A DNA stretch of 64,000 nt from JBBSJZ01 sp041739875 (GCA_041739875.1 JBGSNA010000228.1:1-64000); one strand, 5' to 3'; positions 26,916 through 36,386 are shown, numbered from the stretch's first letter. Made by a program: numbers and translations. Notes: generated by a model not told the origin, from the letters alone.

Positions 26916-29411
26916 CTAAATGGTGGCGACATCGTCATTGGCTTTCCACCAAGAACGAGCTTGCTCAACCGACCAAGGGAACTCATGACGGAGCTCGTCG
27001 ACTCGGTCCGCGAGTTTTTGGACGCTTTGGAAACGATCATCCGCCGACTTGGCCATGCACTCTCGCACAAACCGCTCCATGCTCTCCGGTACAGAATCAC
27101 CCAAGTGCGTCTGTAAGCTGATCGGCTCGTGGCTGATGATCAGTGCAAACAGCGATTCCGGATCGCATTCCGAGAAGGGTGGTCGTCCACTGAGCAAGAA
27201 GTACGCAATGCAACCGAGCGAATAGATATCGCTTCGAAGATCCATTACTGTGGGATCTCTAAATCGCTCAGGAGCCATGTACATCGGCGTGCCAGACCAA
27301 ATAGCTTCGCTGGTTTGGTACATCCCCTTGATCGGTTCGAGCGGCTTGGCAAGTCCAAAGTCAAACACGACTGCCCAATCACCCACTGAGGCATCGAGGG
27401 AAAGCATCACATTTTGAGGCTTAAGATCACGATGCAGCAAATTCGCAGTGTGCGCGCCAATGATCGCGTCACAAACTTGCCGAAGTATCGAAAGCACTCG
27501 ACCCGTTGGCTGGGGGCCGCTTCGTGCAACCACTTCGTTGAGCGTCAGCCCACGAAGGAACTCCATCGCCGTGTAAAACTCTCCGTCCGCTGTACGTCCG
27601 TAATCGTAAATGGTCACGATGTGGGGATTATCGAGTGCAGCTGCTACACGAGCTTCGCGATCAAATCGAAGCAAATCATCAGCCTCTTGTCGATCCGGAC
27701 GCAACACTTTCAGTGCCGTGGGGCGTCCAAGATGTCGATGTTTGGCACGGAACACGACTCCCATACCGCCACTTCCGATCGGTTCGCCAATCTCGTACTG
27801 AAGCAATGGATCGGGACGTTCGGACTTCGTCGAGTTCAGACCGCTCAAATAGCTCGCGCCGAGTACGACAAGTGAAAGCAAACCGCTCAAGTACCAAAAC
27901 TTAGACATGATACTTCGAGCTGGCGAGAGCGAACGCACATGGTCACGCTCCGTGATCAACCCCAGATCATAGTCGCTGAGCCAGTACCACGCGCCGCTCA
28001 CTTGTTCGCCGGCATAATTGCTGTACGCGTCTAATGACGCACCGCTTCCCCGGCGCACTACGTTCGAAGCGGCGTACGTCAGTGGCTTGCCAAACCGAGT
28101 CTCCAAATTTCCACTAAACTCGCCGGACCCTGGATCGGCTACAAGCAACTGGGTCGCCAGCATACCATTGTCAGATTGAATCACTCCCTCGAGCATCAGT
28201 TCATGCGCATGTTGCGAATGCGTCACCAAGACTCCATTCGCATTCACCACATAGCAATCGCTAGTGACCGGATCGACCGCCGCTTTTACGGTCTCGTTGA
28301 ATCGGACATAAAGGTCCACTCCAGCAATCAAGAGTGCTGCGTCGACGCGTCCCGCTTCGTTGCGAACGGGTACGATAATCCCCATCGCAATCGGATCAGA
28401 TTCAGTTGCCGTTCTCTCGTTCCGACTGGCGTCCTCGTTCCGACTGGCGTCGTTTTGAGCAGCGAGCTTTGTCGGTCCCAAGAGCTGGGCCTTGCCACGC
28501 ATCACGTGCGACAACTGCTCGACGAGATCAACCGAGACCGGCTCACCCACAGGCTCGAGATTGGGCATCGTCATTGCGAGTGTATTGCCAGACCGATTCC
28601 AAACAGCAAAATGAATTTGGTCGCTTTTGGAAAGTTGTCGAAGCGAAGCGGCGAGTGAGTTCGCGTGCGACGATTGGCTCAAAGCGAGCGACAATTCCGG
28701 ACTCGGTACATCGCCCTGCTCACGCGCCAAATCGACTAGCGAATGGATACTTGAACGGACGTCTGGATCCTCCGCCCATCGCTGGACAATGCGAGTTTCT
28801 CGATCAAGAAACATCGAGACTTTGCTCGCAGCACTGGAACACGCGGTACGAAGAATCGTGGATTCAGATTCCCGGCTTGATTGAGCTGCGATTTTCGAGG
28901 TTAGCCAGCCCATTAAGAGCGTCGGTAAAACGACGCCGAGCATCCCCAGTGCAGTGATCCAAACTTGGCTTCGTTTGCGAGTGGGCGTCTGGGCTCGTGG
29001 CGCGACAAACTTAACCGGTTTCTCCGGGCGAGCCATATCGTCCAAGTGGCGTGGCTGGGCATGAGTGCGTTGAGCCCATTTGAGCGTGCTATCCGAAGAA
29101 CTCACGGATGCGCGCCGTGGTAATTTGAGCGCCCGGTTACTTGCATCCGACGCAGCACGTCCGGCCTTTGAGTCGCTCGCGTCGCCGGCTTGGTCCGTTG
29201 TCTTTACACGCCCAGCGGCCGCAACGGATGAACGGTCACCCTCCGCTTTGGCTGCTTCGGGATCATGTTCATCCAGGAGCTCGAGAACTTGTCGAATCAA
29301 ATCCTTGTCATGATCCGCTTGTTCGTGCACATACGCGGCTCGCTCGTCTTCAGGCAATTCTTCCGCGGCAAGAAACAAGTCCCTTATCTGGGCGTACCTT
29401 TCGGCATCCAT
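26916..29411 (-). CDS. Membrane serine/threonine kinase with extracytoplasmic sensor
   Basis: An 831-residue protein with reversed order compared with PknB-type kinases. Residues 1-150 are a cytoplasmic helical and charged region, a first membrane helix lies near 155-175 (LGMLGVVLPTLLMGWL), an extracytoplasmic dCache-like sensor spans about 180-525 (IMKVRNEAGRVDAALLIAGVDLY-type strands), a second helix lies near 530-550, and the kinase domain occupies about 565-810. Kinase motifs are intact: GSGGMGVVF, ALKVL, HRDLKPQN, DFGLAKP, APERF. The ATG overlaps the stop of the ECF sigma gene (TGATG), so the pair is translationally coupled. It presumably transmits an envelope signal to that sigma factor. 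Confidence 0.9.
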   Translation of the reverse strand: MDAERYAQIRDLFLAAEELPEDERAAYVHEQADHDKDLIRQVLELLDEHDPEAAKAEGDRSSVAAAGRVKTTDQAGDASDSKAGRAASDASNRALKLPRRASVSSSDSTLKWAQRTHAQPRHLDDMARPEKPVKFVAPRAQTPTRKRSQVWITALGMLGVVLPTLLMGWLTSKIAAQSSRESESTILRTACSSAASKVSMFLDRETRIVQRWAEDPDVRSSIHSLVDLAREQGDVPSPELSLALSQSSHANSLAASLRQLSKSDQIHFAVWNRSGNTLAMTMPNLEPVGEPVSVDLVEQLSHVMRGKAQLLGPTKLAAQNDASRNEDASRNERTATESDPIAMGIIVPVRNEAGRVDAALLIAGVDLYVRFNETVKAAVDPVTSDCYVVNANGVLVTHSQHAHELMLEGVIQSDNGMLATQLLVADPGSGEFSGNLETRFGKPLTYAASNVVRRGSGASLDAYSNYAGEQVSGAWYWLSDYDLGLITERDHVRSLSPARSIMSKFWYLSGLLSLVVLGASYLSGLNSTKSERPDPLLQYEIGEPIGSGGMGVVFRAKHRHLGRPTALKVLRPDRQEADDLLRFDREARVAAALDNPHIVTIYDYGRTADGEFYTAMEFLRGLTLNEVVARSGPQPTGRVLSILRQVCDAIIGAHTANLLHRDLKPQNVMLSLDASVGDWAVVFDFGLAKPLEPIKGMYQTSEAIWSGTPMYMAPERFRDPTVMDLRSDIYSLGCIAYFLLSGRPPFSECDPESLFALIISHEPISLQTHLGDSVPESMERFVRECMAKSADDRFQSVQKLADRVDELRHEFPWSVEQARSWWKANDDVATI
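28416..28451. repeat. 18-bp in-frame tandem duplication inside the kinase gene
   Basis: CTCGTTCCGACTGGCGTC occurs twice in succession, giving the repeated hexapeptide DASRNE-DASRNE in a loop of the sensor domain. The duplication is perfect, which suggests it is recent. Confidence 0.92.
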
Positions 29412-30025
29412 CAAACCGACTCACTCTCGCCTGAATCCATTTCACTTTCGCCGGCAGGGTCTGGGTCGTTGTCAAAATCTTTCAACTGGCGTCGCATCCA
29501 AGCGCGCGCCATCGCCCATTCCTTTTCGATCGTTCGCAATCCTAAATTCATCTCGCCAGAAATTTCTCGCATCGTCATACCACCAAAGAAACGCATCTCG
29601 ACGATCTTTGCTTGTCGGGGATTGAGAGCCTGTAGCGTCTTGAGCAAATCATCGAGCGCCACAACATCACGATCCTGGTGAAGCTCAAAGGTAACGTCGT
29701 CGCTGAGAATTCGCCGCTCCCAATCTCCGCCGCGTTTCAGCGAATGAACTTTCCGTGCATGATCGACGAGAATGCGTCGCATCACGGTCGCGCCGATCGC
29801 AAAGAAATGCGTCTTGCCTTGCCAATTGATCCGCGACTGGTCAATCATCCGCATGTACGCTTGATGAACCAGCGATGAGGAACTCAGACGATTTCGCAGC
29901 GGTTCACTCTGCAGGAATCGACCTGCGAGCCGGCATAAATCGTCGTACATGACCGTAAATAAACGATCTGTTTCACTAGCCTTGCCCTCTTGGCTGCGGC
30001 TTAACAGTTCGGTAATCGAACTCAT
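29411..30025 (-). CDS. ECF-family RNA polymerase sigma factor (planctomycete type)
   Basis: A 204-residue sigma-70 factor with region 2 at about residues 20-90 (DLCRLAGRFLQSE, SSLVHQAYMRMID, KTHFFAIGATVMRRILVDHAR) and region 4 at about 130-185 (LQALNPRQAKIVEMRFFGGMTMREISGEMNLGLRTIEKEW). THFFAIGATVMRRILVDHAR is characteristic of the large ECF group that in planctomycetes is typically encoded next to serine/threonine kinases. It directs transcription of an unknown regulon. No anti-sigma gene is adjacent; the overlapping kinase gene downstream is the likely controller. The C-terminal tail is acidic (DFDNDPDPAGESEMDSGESESV), which might be phosphorylated. Confidence 0.93.
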   Translation of the reverse strand: MSSITELLSRSQEGKASETDRLFTVMYDDLCRLAGRFLQSEPLRNRLSSSSLVHQAYMRMIDQSRINWQGKTHFFAIGATVMRRILVDHARKVHSLKRGGDWERRILSDDVTFELHQDRDVVALDDLLKTLQALNPRQAKIVEMRFFGGMTMREISGEMNLGLRTIEKEWAMARAWMRRQLKDFDNDPDPAGESEMDSGESESV

Positions 30026-30117
30026 GGGTTCGGGGCTTTCAATTGTGGGAATCCCCCAAAATTAATCAAAGTGATAACGCTTCATAATAGCCACTTGGGC
30101 TAGCGAACAAAACAACC

Positions 30118-31026
30118 CTATTGGTCGTTTCGTTGCCGCTCACTCGCTTGCCGGATCGTTTCCGCGTGAATATCCACGATGTCGAGTACGTTCGTCGAGT
30201 ACCCCCCCGACATGGCGATCGCCGCAGGAATTTGCAGGGATTTGCACCATTCAATGACGATTTCATCTCGCTTCGCGAGCCCCATTTTGGACAATTTCAT
30301 CCGCCCCAAACGATCTCCGAAAAAAGGGTCCGCCCCCGCCAAATAGATCGCCAAATCGAATTGAGGCTGTTTCGCAATGATTGACAGTGCGTCAACTAGT
30401 TTTTGCAGGTATTCGTCGTCGCCTGTGCCGTCAGCCAGCGCCACATCCAAATCACTCGCCACTTTTCGTGCTGGGAAGTTCTTCGCCCCGTGCATCGAGA
30501 AGGTGAACGAATCTGGGTCACCAGCAAGGATCGAAGCTGTGCCATTGCCCTGGTGCACGTCCAAGTCAATTACAAGGGCGCGTTGAATCAATCGTTCACT
30601 TCGCAGTGTCTTGATCGCCACGGCTGCGTCGTTGAACACACAATAACCTTCGCCCGCATCGGAAAACGCGTGATGCGTGCCACCAGCCAAGTTGGCGGAG
30701 ACACCATCCTGGAGAGCCGCCCTCGAGGCCGCGATCGTCGCTCCGGTGCTTCGTCGCGATCGTTCGACCATGGCGGGCGACCATGGAAACCCGATCCTCC
30801 GAATCTCCGCAGTCGTCAAGGTGCCTGTCTTGACGGCCTCGAGGTACCGAAGCGTGTGGCATCGCAAGATTTGCTCGTCAGTCGCAGCCGGCGGAACAAT
30901 GAAGACGTCCTCTCGATGCACATCCGATTTCGCCAATCGCTCGCGCAGCAGCCTGTACTTACTCATCGGAAACCGATGCGACTCCGGCAAAGGCAATTCG
31001 AAGTGATCGCTATAAAACATTCGCAT
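30118..31026 (-). CDS. Histone deacetylase-family (AcuC/HDAC-like) Zn-dependent deacetylase
   Basis: A 302-residue cytoplasmic hydrolase of the arginase/deacetylase fold. The zinc ligands and catalytic residues are visible: GGTHHAFSDAGEGYCVFND (tandem His plus the loop), DLDVHQGNGTASIL (Asp and His ligands) and LAGADPFFGDRLG (second Asp ligand), then AMSGGYS near the C-terminus. The family removes acyl groups from lysine or acylated small molecules; the bacterial substrate is often unknown. It follows corA on the same strand with 6 nt between them, so they are likely one unit. The length is typical for the short bacterial HDAC class. Confidence 0.92.
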   Translation of the reverse strand: MRMFYSDHFELPLPESHRFPMSKYRLLRERLAKSDVHREDVFIVPPAATDEQILRCHTLRYLEAVKTGTLTTAEIRRIGFPWSPAMVERSRRSTGATIAASRAALQDGVSANLAGGTHHAFSDAGEGYCVFNDAAVAIKTLRSERLIQRALVIDLDVHQGNGTASILAGDPDSFTFSMHGAKNFPARKVASDLDVALADGTGDDEYLQKLVDALSIIAKQPQFDLAIYLAGADPFFGDRLGRMKLSKMGLAKRDEIVIEWCKSLQIPAAIAMSGGYSTNVLDIVDIHAETIRQASERQRNDQ

Positions 31027-31032
31027 GGTCGA

Positions 31033-32151
31033 CTACCGCGTTAACCAACCACGTTTCCAGAAAAAACCAAGCATGAAGCATGCAAGGCTAGCCATCAGAA
31101 ACAGAGCGAACGGATAGCCAAACGGCCACTGTGTCTCAGGCATATTAAAGACAGACACTTCAGGATTGAAATTCATGCCGTACACGCCAGCAATGAACGA
31201 CATCGGAATGAAGATGGTTGATATGACCGTCAAAACTCGCATGACTTCGTTCGTTCGCTGGCTCAGTTGCGTGAAGTACAGATCACGAAGATCCGCGACC
31301 ACTTCGCGAAACGATTCCGTGACCTCTAAGATCTGGGTTGCGTGATCAACGCAGTCACGGAAAAACAACTGAGTCGTCGCATCGACTTGTCCACTCGCAT
31401 CTTGAACGAGTCGCTGCATCGCCTCGCGGTGCGCGTAGCTGATTTTACGAATAGCAGACAGCTCGCGTTTGGTCTCACGAATCTGCGTATTTGCCTGGGA
31501 CGTTGCACTGATCGTCACTTCGTCTTCGAGTCGCTCCAAGATTCGGCCATACTCCTCAAGCATCGGAAAGTACGCGTCGATCGTCGCGTCGATGAGACAG
31601 TACATCAAATAGTCTGCACCGTGTTCACGAATGCGACCGAGCGACTCACGCAGCCGACGTCGAACGGGATCGAACGAATCCCCCTCGCATTCCTGGAACG
31701 TGATCAGTGTACGACCACTGAGCACGAACGCGACTTGCTCGAACGCAGGCGGCGCTTGGTGGTCCGTCAACCGCAGCATCACGACAAGACGGTTACCGAC
31801 AATCTCCGCTTTGGGACGCTGGTGGGTGTGAACGATATCTTCCATGGTGAGCGGATGAATCTCGAACACTTCTCCAATGCTTTGCAACAACTTCGAATCG
31901 CCAAGCCCAACGACATCAAGCCACTGGACGCCCTGCGTGACATTCGACAACTTCTTATCGTCCACGGATTCGGACTCGCGAAGTGAGTTCGCATCGTACA
32001 GGATCCGACGCAATTTGCTTGGCGAAGCGTCCTTGTCATCGTGGATCGAACCCGGTGTTGCCCCCACCCCGCTTCGTCGAACGAAGGGACGGAACGTCTT
32101 TTGGCGAAATTTCGCACGTCGGCGATGTTTACTGTTGTGGCCTTCGCTCAA
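31033..32151 (-). CDS. corA: CorA-type magnesium/divalent cation transporter
   Basis: A 372-residue protein: a basic N-terminal tail, a large cytoplasmic alpha/beta funnel domain (about residues 60-300), and two C-terminal helices carrying the YGMNF signature (around residue 322) that forms the selectivity filter. The loop between helices is NPEVSVFNMPETQWP. It forms a pentameric channel for Mg2+ and possibly Co2+ or Ni2+. The apparent start is TTG (no ATG fits nearby) with GGATGTGA upstream. First gene of a unit with the HDAC-family gene; divergent from panC. Confidence 0.93.
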   Translation of the reverse strand: MSEGHNSKHRRRAKFRQKTFRPFVRRSGVGATPGSIHDDKDASPSKLRRILYDANSLRESESVDDKKLSNVTQGVQWLDVVGLGDSKLLQSIGEVFEIHPLTMEDIVHTHQRPKAEIVGNRLVVMLRLTDHQAPPAFEQVAFVLSGRTLITFQECEGDSFDPVRRRLRESLGRIREHGADYLMYCLIDATIDAYFPMLEEYGRILERLEDEVTISATSQANTQIRETKRELSAIRKISYAHREAMQRLVQDASGQVDATTQLFFRDCVDHATQILEVTESFREVVADLRDLYFTQLSQRTNEVMRVLTVISTIFIPMSFIAGVYGMNFNPEVSVFNMPETQWPFGYPFALFLMASLACFMLGFFWKRGWLTR

Positions 32152-32337
32152 TTCAAATCACATCCTACAAATCACACCGTGCATGCTCAATGGAACTGAA
32201 AACGCAGCTTTTTCTTCTGCAAGCGATGGGATCGTCGAGCATGTCCATTTCAGTGTAAGTTGTATCCCAGGTTAGCGACCAACGACTAGCCGCGACAAAT
32301 TGGGTTCCAACCAGTACGTGAGTTTCGAGACGACAAG

Positions 32338-33234
32338 ATGCTGAAATTGTGGACGATCGATGAAGCCCAGCGGTACGTTGATGAAGCACGTCGTTCCAAC
32401 CGCATTGTGGGCGTTGTTCCAACGATGGGAGCACTCCACGAAGGTCACCTCTCACTCGTCCGCAAAAGCTTTGAAGAATGCGACGAGACCATCGCGACCA
32501 TTTTTGTGAACCCGACCCAGTTTGGACCTGGTGAGGATCTGGGGCGCTATCCACGGACGCTCAACGAGGACCTCGCGGGACTGGAACAAGCAGGTGCAAC
32601 GGCTGTCTTCGTTCCGTCCGTCGAAGACATGTACCCGGACGGATTCAGCACCTATGTTGAGCCGCCGGAGGTTGCCAAGCCGCTCGAAGGCGTTTGTCGC
32701 CCGACCCATTATCGAGGCGTCACGACCGTGGTGCTCAAACTGTTTCACGCGATCCCGGCTCACCACGCCTATTTCGGACGCAAAGACTATCAACAAGTCA
32801 AAGTCATCCAAGCGATGGCCCGCGATCTCAATTTGAAAATTGAGATCGTGATGTGCGATACCATTCGCGATCCAGATGGGCTGGCGATGAGCAGCCGAAA
32901 CCGGTATCTGTCCCCAGACGAGCGAGACCGTGCGCTGCTGGTGAGTCAAGCGCTTCGGCGAGCGAAAACAATGGCCCGCGAAGGATCACGCTCCGTCGCG
33001 AGCCTGCAAGACGAAATGCGTCGCGTGCTCGTCGGCGTCGCGCCCGACTCACAAGGTACAGACGCTGTACGAACGAACTCAGGGAAAAATCTCGGTGTCG
33101 ACGCGATTGACTATGCCGTCATCGTGGATGCCGAGACCCTTTCTGCAGTTTCCTCGTTTGAGCGGCCAGCGGTTGCGTTAGTCGCAGTCCGCGTGGGCAC
33201 AACACGACTGATCGACAACGAACTCATTGATTAA
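32338..33234 (+). CDS. panC: Pantothenate synthetase
   Basis: Cytoplasmic enzyme joining pantoate and beta-alanine with ATP, the last step of pantothenate (vitamin B5) synthesis. The 298-residue protein contains PTMGALHEGHLSLV with the HIGH-like nucleotide site (residues about 28-41), FVNPTQFGPGEDLGRYPRT, FGRKDYQQ and MSSRNRYLS (KMSKS-equivalent). Length and motif order are normal. It is followed after 12 nt by a UDP-glucuronate decarboxylase gene in the same direction, an unusual partner that shares no pathway. Confidence 0.96.
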   Translation: MLKLWTIDEAQRYVDEARRSNRIVGVVPTMGALHEGHLSLVRKSFEECDETIATIFVNPTQFGPGEDLGRYPRTLNEDLAGLEQAGATAVFVPSVEDMYPDGFSTYVEPPEVAKPLEGVCRPTHYRGVTTVVLKLFHAIPAHHAYFGRKDYQQVKVIQAMARDLNLKIEIVMCDTIRDPDGLAMSSRNRYLSPDERDRALLVSQALRRAKTMAREGSRSVASLQDEMRRVLVGVAPDSQGTDAVRTNSGKNLGVDAIDYAVIVDAETLSAVSSFERPAVALVAVRVGTTRLIDNELID

Positions 33235-33246
33235 GGAATTCGCAGC

Positions 33247-34218
33247 ATGATTCAACGTATCTTGGTAACGGGCGGTGCCGGTTTTCTCGGTTCGCACTTG
33301 TGTGAACGGCTGGTTGACCAAGGCCATGATGTCATTTGCCTCGACAACTTTTTCACCAGCCAAAAGACCAACGTCTCGCACTTGCTGGGCAAACCGAACT
33401 TTGAACTGATTCGTCACGACATCACGCTGCCGATTTTTCTCGAAGTCGACCAGATCTACAACATGGCTTGCCCCGCTGCACCCGGCCACTATCAGTACAA
33501 TCCAATCAAGACGATGAAGACAAGCGTGTTGGGTTCGATCAACATGCTCGGTGTCGCAAAACGTTGTGGCGCAACCATCCTTCAAGCGAGCACAAGCGAA
33601 GTTTACGGCGACCCAGAAGTCCATCCTCAAACCGAAGACTATCGCGGCAACGTCAACCCGATCGGCAGTCGCGCTTGTTACGACGAAGGCAAACGCGCCG
33701 CCGAAACATTGTTCATGGATTATCACCGCAGCAACAAAGTCGATGTTCGCCTCGTTCGGATCTTCAATACCTATGGTCCGCGAATGCACCCATACGACGG
33801 ACGCGTTGTATCGACATTCATCCGACAAGCACTTGCGGGCGAACCCATCACGATCTTCGGCGAAGGCGACCAAACCCGTTCGTTCTGTTACCGTAACGAT
33901 CTCGTTGACGTGATCATTGCCATGATGAATAACGCGAACGGATTTATTGGCCCAGTCAACATTGGAAACCCGCATGAATTCACGATCCGCCAACTGGCCG
34001 AACAAGTGATCGCTATGTGCGGTTCGAAAAGCCAACTGGTCAAGCGCCCCTTACCGCCCGACGACCCGACACGCCGCAAGCCCGATATCTCTCTAGCGAA
34101 GAAGGAACTCGGCTGGGAACCAAAGATCGAACTCGCTGAAGGTCTAAAACACACGGTGGATTGGTTCAAATCAATCCGGCTGAGCGACTACCGACCGCCG
34201 ACGCCGAACTTCTCCTAG
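33247..34218 (+). CDS. UDP-glucuronate decarboxylase (UXS-like NAD-dependent epimerase family)
   Basis: A 323-residue extended short-chain dehydrogenase making UDP-xylose from UDP-glucuronate for glycan synthesis. Visible are the NAD site VTGGAGFLGSHLCERL, YNMACPAAPGHYQYNPI-KTMKTS (UXS signature, with Gly where the family usually has Pro), STSEVYGDP and the catalytic YDEGKR (YxxxK), then RIFNTYGPRMHPYDGRVV and FGEGDQTRSFCYRNDLV. Length and signature are those of bacterial and eukaryotic UXS. AAGGA stands 6 nt before the ATG. Its product could feed glycosyltransferases such as that at 34311-36167, but this is only proximity. Convergent with that gene. Confidence 0.93.
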   Translation: MIQRILVTGGAGFLGSHLCERLVDQGHDVICLDNFFTSQKTNVSHLLGKPNFELIRHDITLPIFLEVDQIYNMACPAAPGHYQYNPIKTMKTSVLGSINMLGVAKRCGATILQASTSEVYGDPEVHPQTEDYRGNVNPIGSRACYDEGKRAAETLFMDYHRSNKVDVRLVRIFNTYGPRMHPYDGRVVSTFIRQALAGEPITIFGEGDQTRSFCYRNDLVDVIIAMMNNANGFIGPVNIGNPHEFTIRQLAEQVIAMCGSKSQLVKRPLPPDDPTRRKPDISLAKKELGWEPKIELAEGLKHTVDWFKSIRLSDYRPPTPNFS

Positions 34219-34310
34219 ACAACTTGTTCTAGCTGAATTTCTCCATGCGGAGCTCCCAAAGCGACTGAGAACACGACGCACATGTGTGCTCGCGTCTCTC
34301 CAGATACAAC

Positions 34311-36167
34311 TTAGCTCTGCACGACTTGGTCGGTTTCATAGCCGAGGCGGACGCGTACATGCCCCAATACGTCATTGGCGATGTGCCGGACATCATCATT
34401 GAAGTTCGGTGACGTCGACCATCCGCCAGCAGTCCCGTGTCGGCGAAATGATTTACGTCCTGTCTGTTTGTAGTTCGCGAATTGATGAGTTTGAATCACC
34501 TCGCCGACGCGAGCGGGATCCAATTCGACTCCCATCAACCCTGCACACTGGCGAAGACAAGACTGGGGGTCATCCAACAGCGACTCGTATGTGATCCACA
34601 AACGTTGTCGCTCTGGCGTGGAGTCAAAGACGGCAAGTGCAGCCGCGATGCTTTTCGAAATGTGCTCCGCCGTCCGTCGGACATTTTCTAGTTCCGTGGC
34701 ATCTAAACCTGGTTCGCGAAATTTCTCGTTCCAGCTCCCTGGTAACTGCAAATCGATGTACGAGTCCAAAACATCGAATGGGTCTCGCACTAACAATACA
34801 ACGGGACTTTGGGGGAAGAGCGCACGCAACCATGGATAGAGCTCGACGGTGTTCACTTCTTTTACAAAGAGCGCATGGTTGCCAAGTTGCGGGAACCGCT
34901 GTTGAGCCACCGAGAAAAACAATTCCCGAATCCCACCAAGCCAACTCTGTTCATAGTTCTTGTTGAAAAACGACGCAGCCCGTTCAAGTTCTTCGGGGCG
35001 TTCATAGACGTGGCGAAACACTCGGCCAAAGTACGGCTCATGCCACCGACGCATCCCTGGGAAATCGCCGAGCATCTCCGCTAGCCATGTCGATCCCGTC
35101 CGGCCGCAACCGATGATCCAAGCGACACGACTTTCAAGGAACTGGCGCGACGATTCATCGGCGAACGAGTGATGCAGATGATTCGTCAGTGTTTCCGCGC
35201 GATGCAAGTACGTTTGACCAGCTAGTGTAACGCTTCGGGCTTGCTCAATCCGCCTGGATCGTTCAGCCGCGTTCCCCAATGCCGTTTCAATCACAGACTC
35301 AATCGAGCCTGGAGCGTCATTGGGCAAGTTGTCGAACGTAAAGACGGAATCGCCATACAGCGCGTCCACCTCCGAGCGTCGCGGACCGTTCACAAGAGCT
35401 GCATGACCAAACGCAGTCACCTCATAGATCCGCGGGCTTGGAGACTCCGCAGGATGACTCGACGAACGGAACACGTTCAAGGTAAGTATTGAATCAGAAT
35501 AGATTTGCCACTTCCGTTGATCGTCGATCGTTCCAATGATCACGTCGGTCCATTCAAATCGGTCAAACGCTTTTGCATCACCAAGCAGCTTTCCGGCGAC
35601 TAGAAATCGAAGTTGGTGTTGCTCACAGTACTGAGCCACGCGCACCAACGTCTCCACGCGATCTTCAAATACCGTACCTAGAAACGAAATGGCGTATGTC
35701 GGATCGCTCCTCTTGGGCACTTCAGGCGGGACAAGCGTGGCTGTGGGTAAGTACACGACACCGTCGGTCGCGGATCGAATCTCATTTGAAAAACGAAAGT
35801 CGTAGAACGTTTCTGCGTGGGTAATGGACACGTAGGGATCGTCGGTTGCAATCAAGACGGTTTTAATCCCAGCCCGTCGAATCGATTTCGGCACGCGCGC
35901 TCGTTGCCCGCGAAAATAAAGTCCGTCGACAAAGACCACATAGTCAATCTGGTTCGCTTCGTCGACCGCCGTGCCGATGATATCGTTACAAACCGCATCG
36001 ACGCTGAGCATCCTCAGAAAAGCAAACGTCGAATAGGGAATCACGTTCCATCCCTGTTCTTGAAGCGCGACGCGATATCCATCCCAAACATCGCGTGTTG
36101 AAAAGTTGGCTGATCCAGCGACCAGCAAAATGGTACCCAGTGACACTAGATTTGCTCGCAAGTTCAA
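34311..36167 (-). CDS. Glycosyltransferase-sulfotransferase fusion protein
   Basis: A 618-residue two-domain protein. Residues about 10-340 resemble the CgeB/glycosyltransferase-family-1-like group (ILLVAGSANFSTRDVWDGY, ISFLGTVFEDRVETL, SPSPRIYEVTAFGHAALVNGPRRSEVDALYG). Residues about 345-600 are a sulfotransferase: the PAPS 5'-phosphosulfate loop GCGRTGSTWLAEML (around 353-366) and the 3'-phosphate site RDPFDVLDSYIDL. This joins sugar transfer and sulfation in one cytoplasmic polypeptide, inferred to make a sulfated glycan or glycopeptide. Start is TTG at 36167 (a GTG seven codons later is possible). It lies 25 nt downstream of a 63-residue Tat-signal peptide gene on the same strand. Confidence 0.85.
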   Translation of the reverse strand: MNLRANLVSLGTILLVAGSANFSTRDVWDGYRVALQEQGWNVIPYSTFAFLRMLSVDAVCNDIIGTAVDEANQIDYVVFVDGLYFRGQRARVPKSIRRAGIKTVLIATDDPYVSITHAETFYDFRFSNEIRSATDGVVYLPTATLVPPEVPKRSDPTYAISFLGTVFEDRVETLVRVAQYCEQHQLRFLVAGKLLGDAKAFDRFEWTDVIIGTIDDQRKWQIYSDSILTLNVFRSSSHPAESPSPRIYEVTAFGHAALVNGPRRSEVDALYGDSVFTFDNLPNDAPGSIESVIETALGNAAERSRRIEQARSVTLAGQTYLHRAETLTNHLHHSFADESSRQFLESRVAWIIGCGRTGSTWLAEMLGDFPGMRRWHEPYFGRVFRHVYERPEELERAASFFNKNYEQSWLGGIRELFFSVAQQRFPQLGNHALFVKEVNTVELYPWLRALFPQSPVVLLVRDPFDVLDSYIDLQLPGSWNEKFREPGLDATELENVRRTAEHISKSIAAALAVFDSTPERQRLWITYESLLDDPQSCLRQCAGLMGVELDPARVGEVIQTHQFANYKQTGRKSFRRHGTAGGWSTSPNFNDDVRHIANDVLGHVRVRLGYETDQVVQS

Positions 36168-36192
36168 TCGGCACCGACACGAAGGGCTCGTC

Positions 36193-36384
36193 TTAAGGTG
36201 CTTCGTACTCGTAATTGTGACCTAAAAACTCTGAGTTCGTCATGTTCTTCGCTGCTGTCTGGGCGAGCGCGTCCGTTTTCTGGGTGATGGCCCACCACGT
36301 CGATGCCGCAACGCTTGCGGCTCCAGCGACTTTAACGAACTCCCGACGACGAATCGGCTTCGATTCCGGCTTCTGGTCATCCAT
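36193..36384 (-). CDS. 63-residue Tat-signal peptide with a Tyr/Glu-rich tail
   Basis: The whole product is a twin-arginine leader (KPIRRREFVKVAGAASVAAS, a good RR-x-F-V/L match) followed by a short mature part of about 25 residues ending NMTNSEFLGHNYEYEAP. No domain is present. The ribosome site GGGGAA overlaps the stop region of the preceding gene, 2 nt away, so the two are translationally coupled. The tail has two Tyr flanked by Glu, the local context recognised by tyrosine sulfotransferases, and the next gene encodes a sulfotransferase domain. A Tat-exported subunit, as in small Tat-leader accessory proteins of dehydrogenases, is an alternative. No homologue recognised. Confidence 0.72.
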   Translation of the reverse strand: MDDQKPESKPIRRREFVKVAGAASVAASTWWAITQKTDALAQTAAKNMTNSEFLGHNYEYEAP

Positions 36385-36386
36385 TA

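Noticed and set aside
36193..36384. Calling the Tat peptide a formate dehydrogenase accessory leader protein
   Set aside because: It has the small size and Tat leader of such proteins, but the C-terminal sequence does not match what I know of that family and no dehydrogenase is adjacent.
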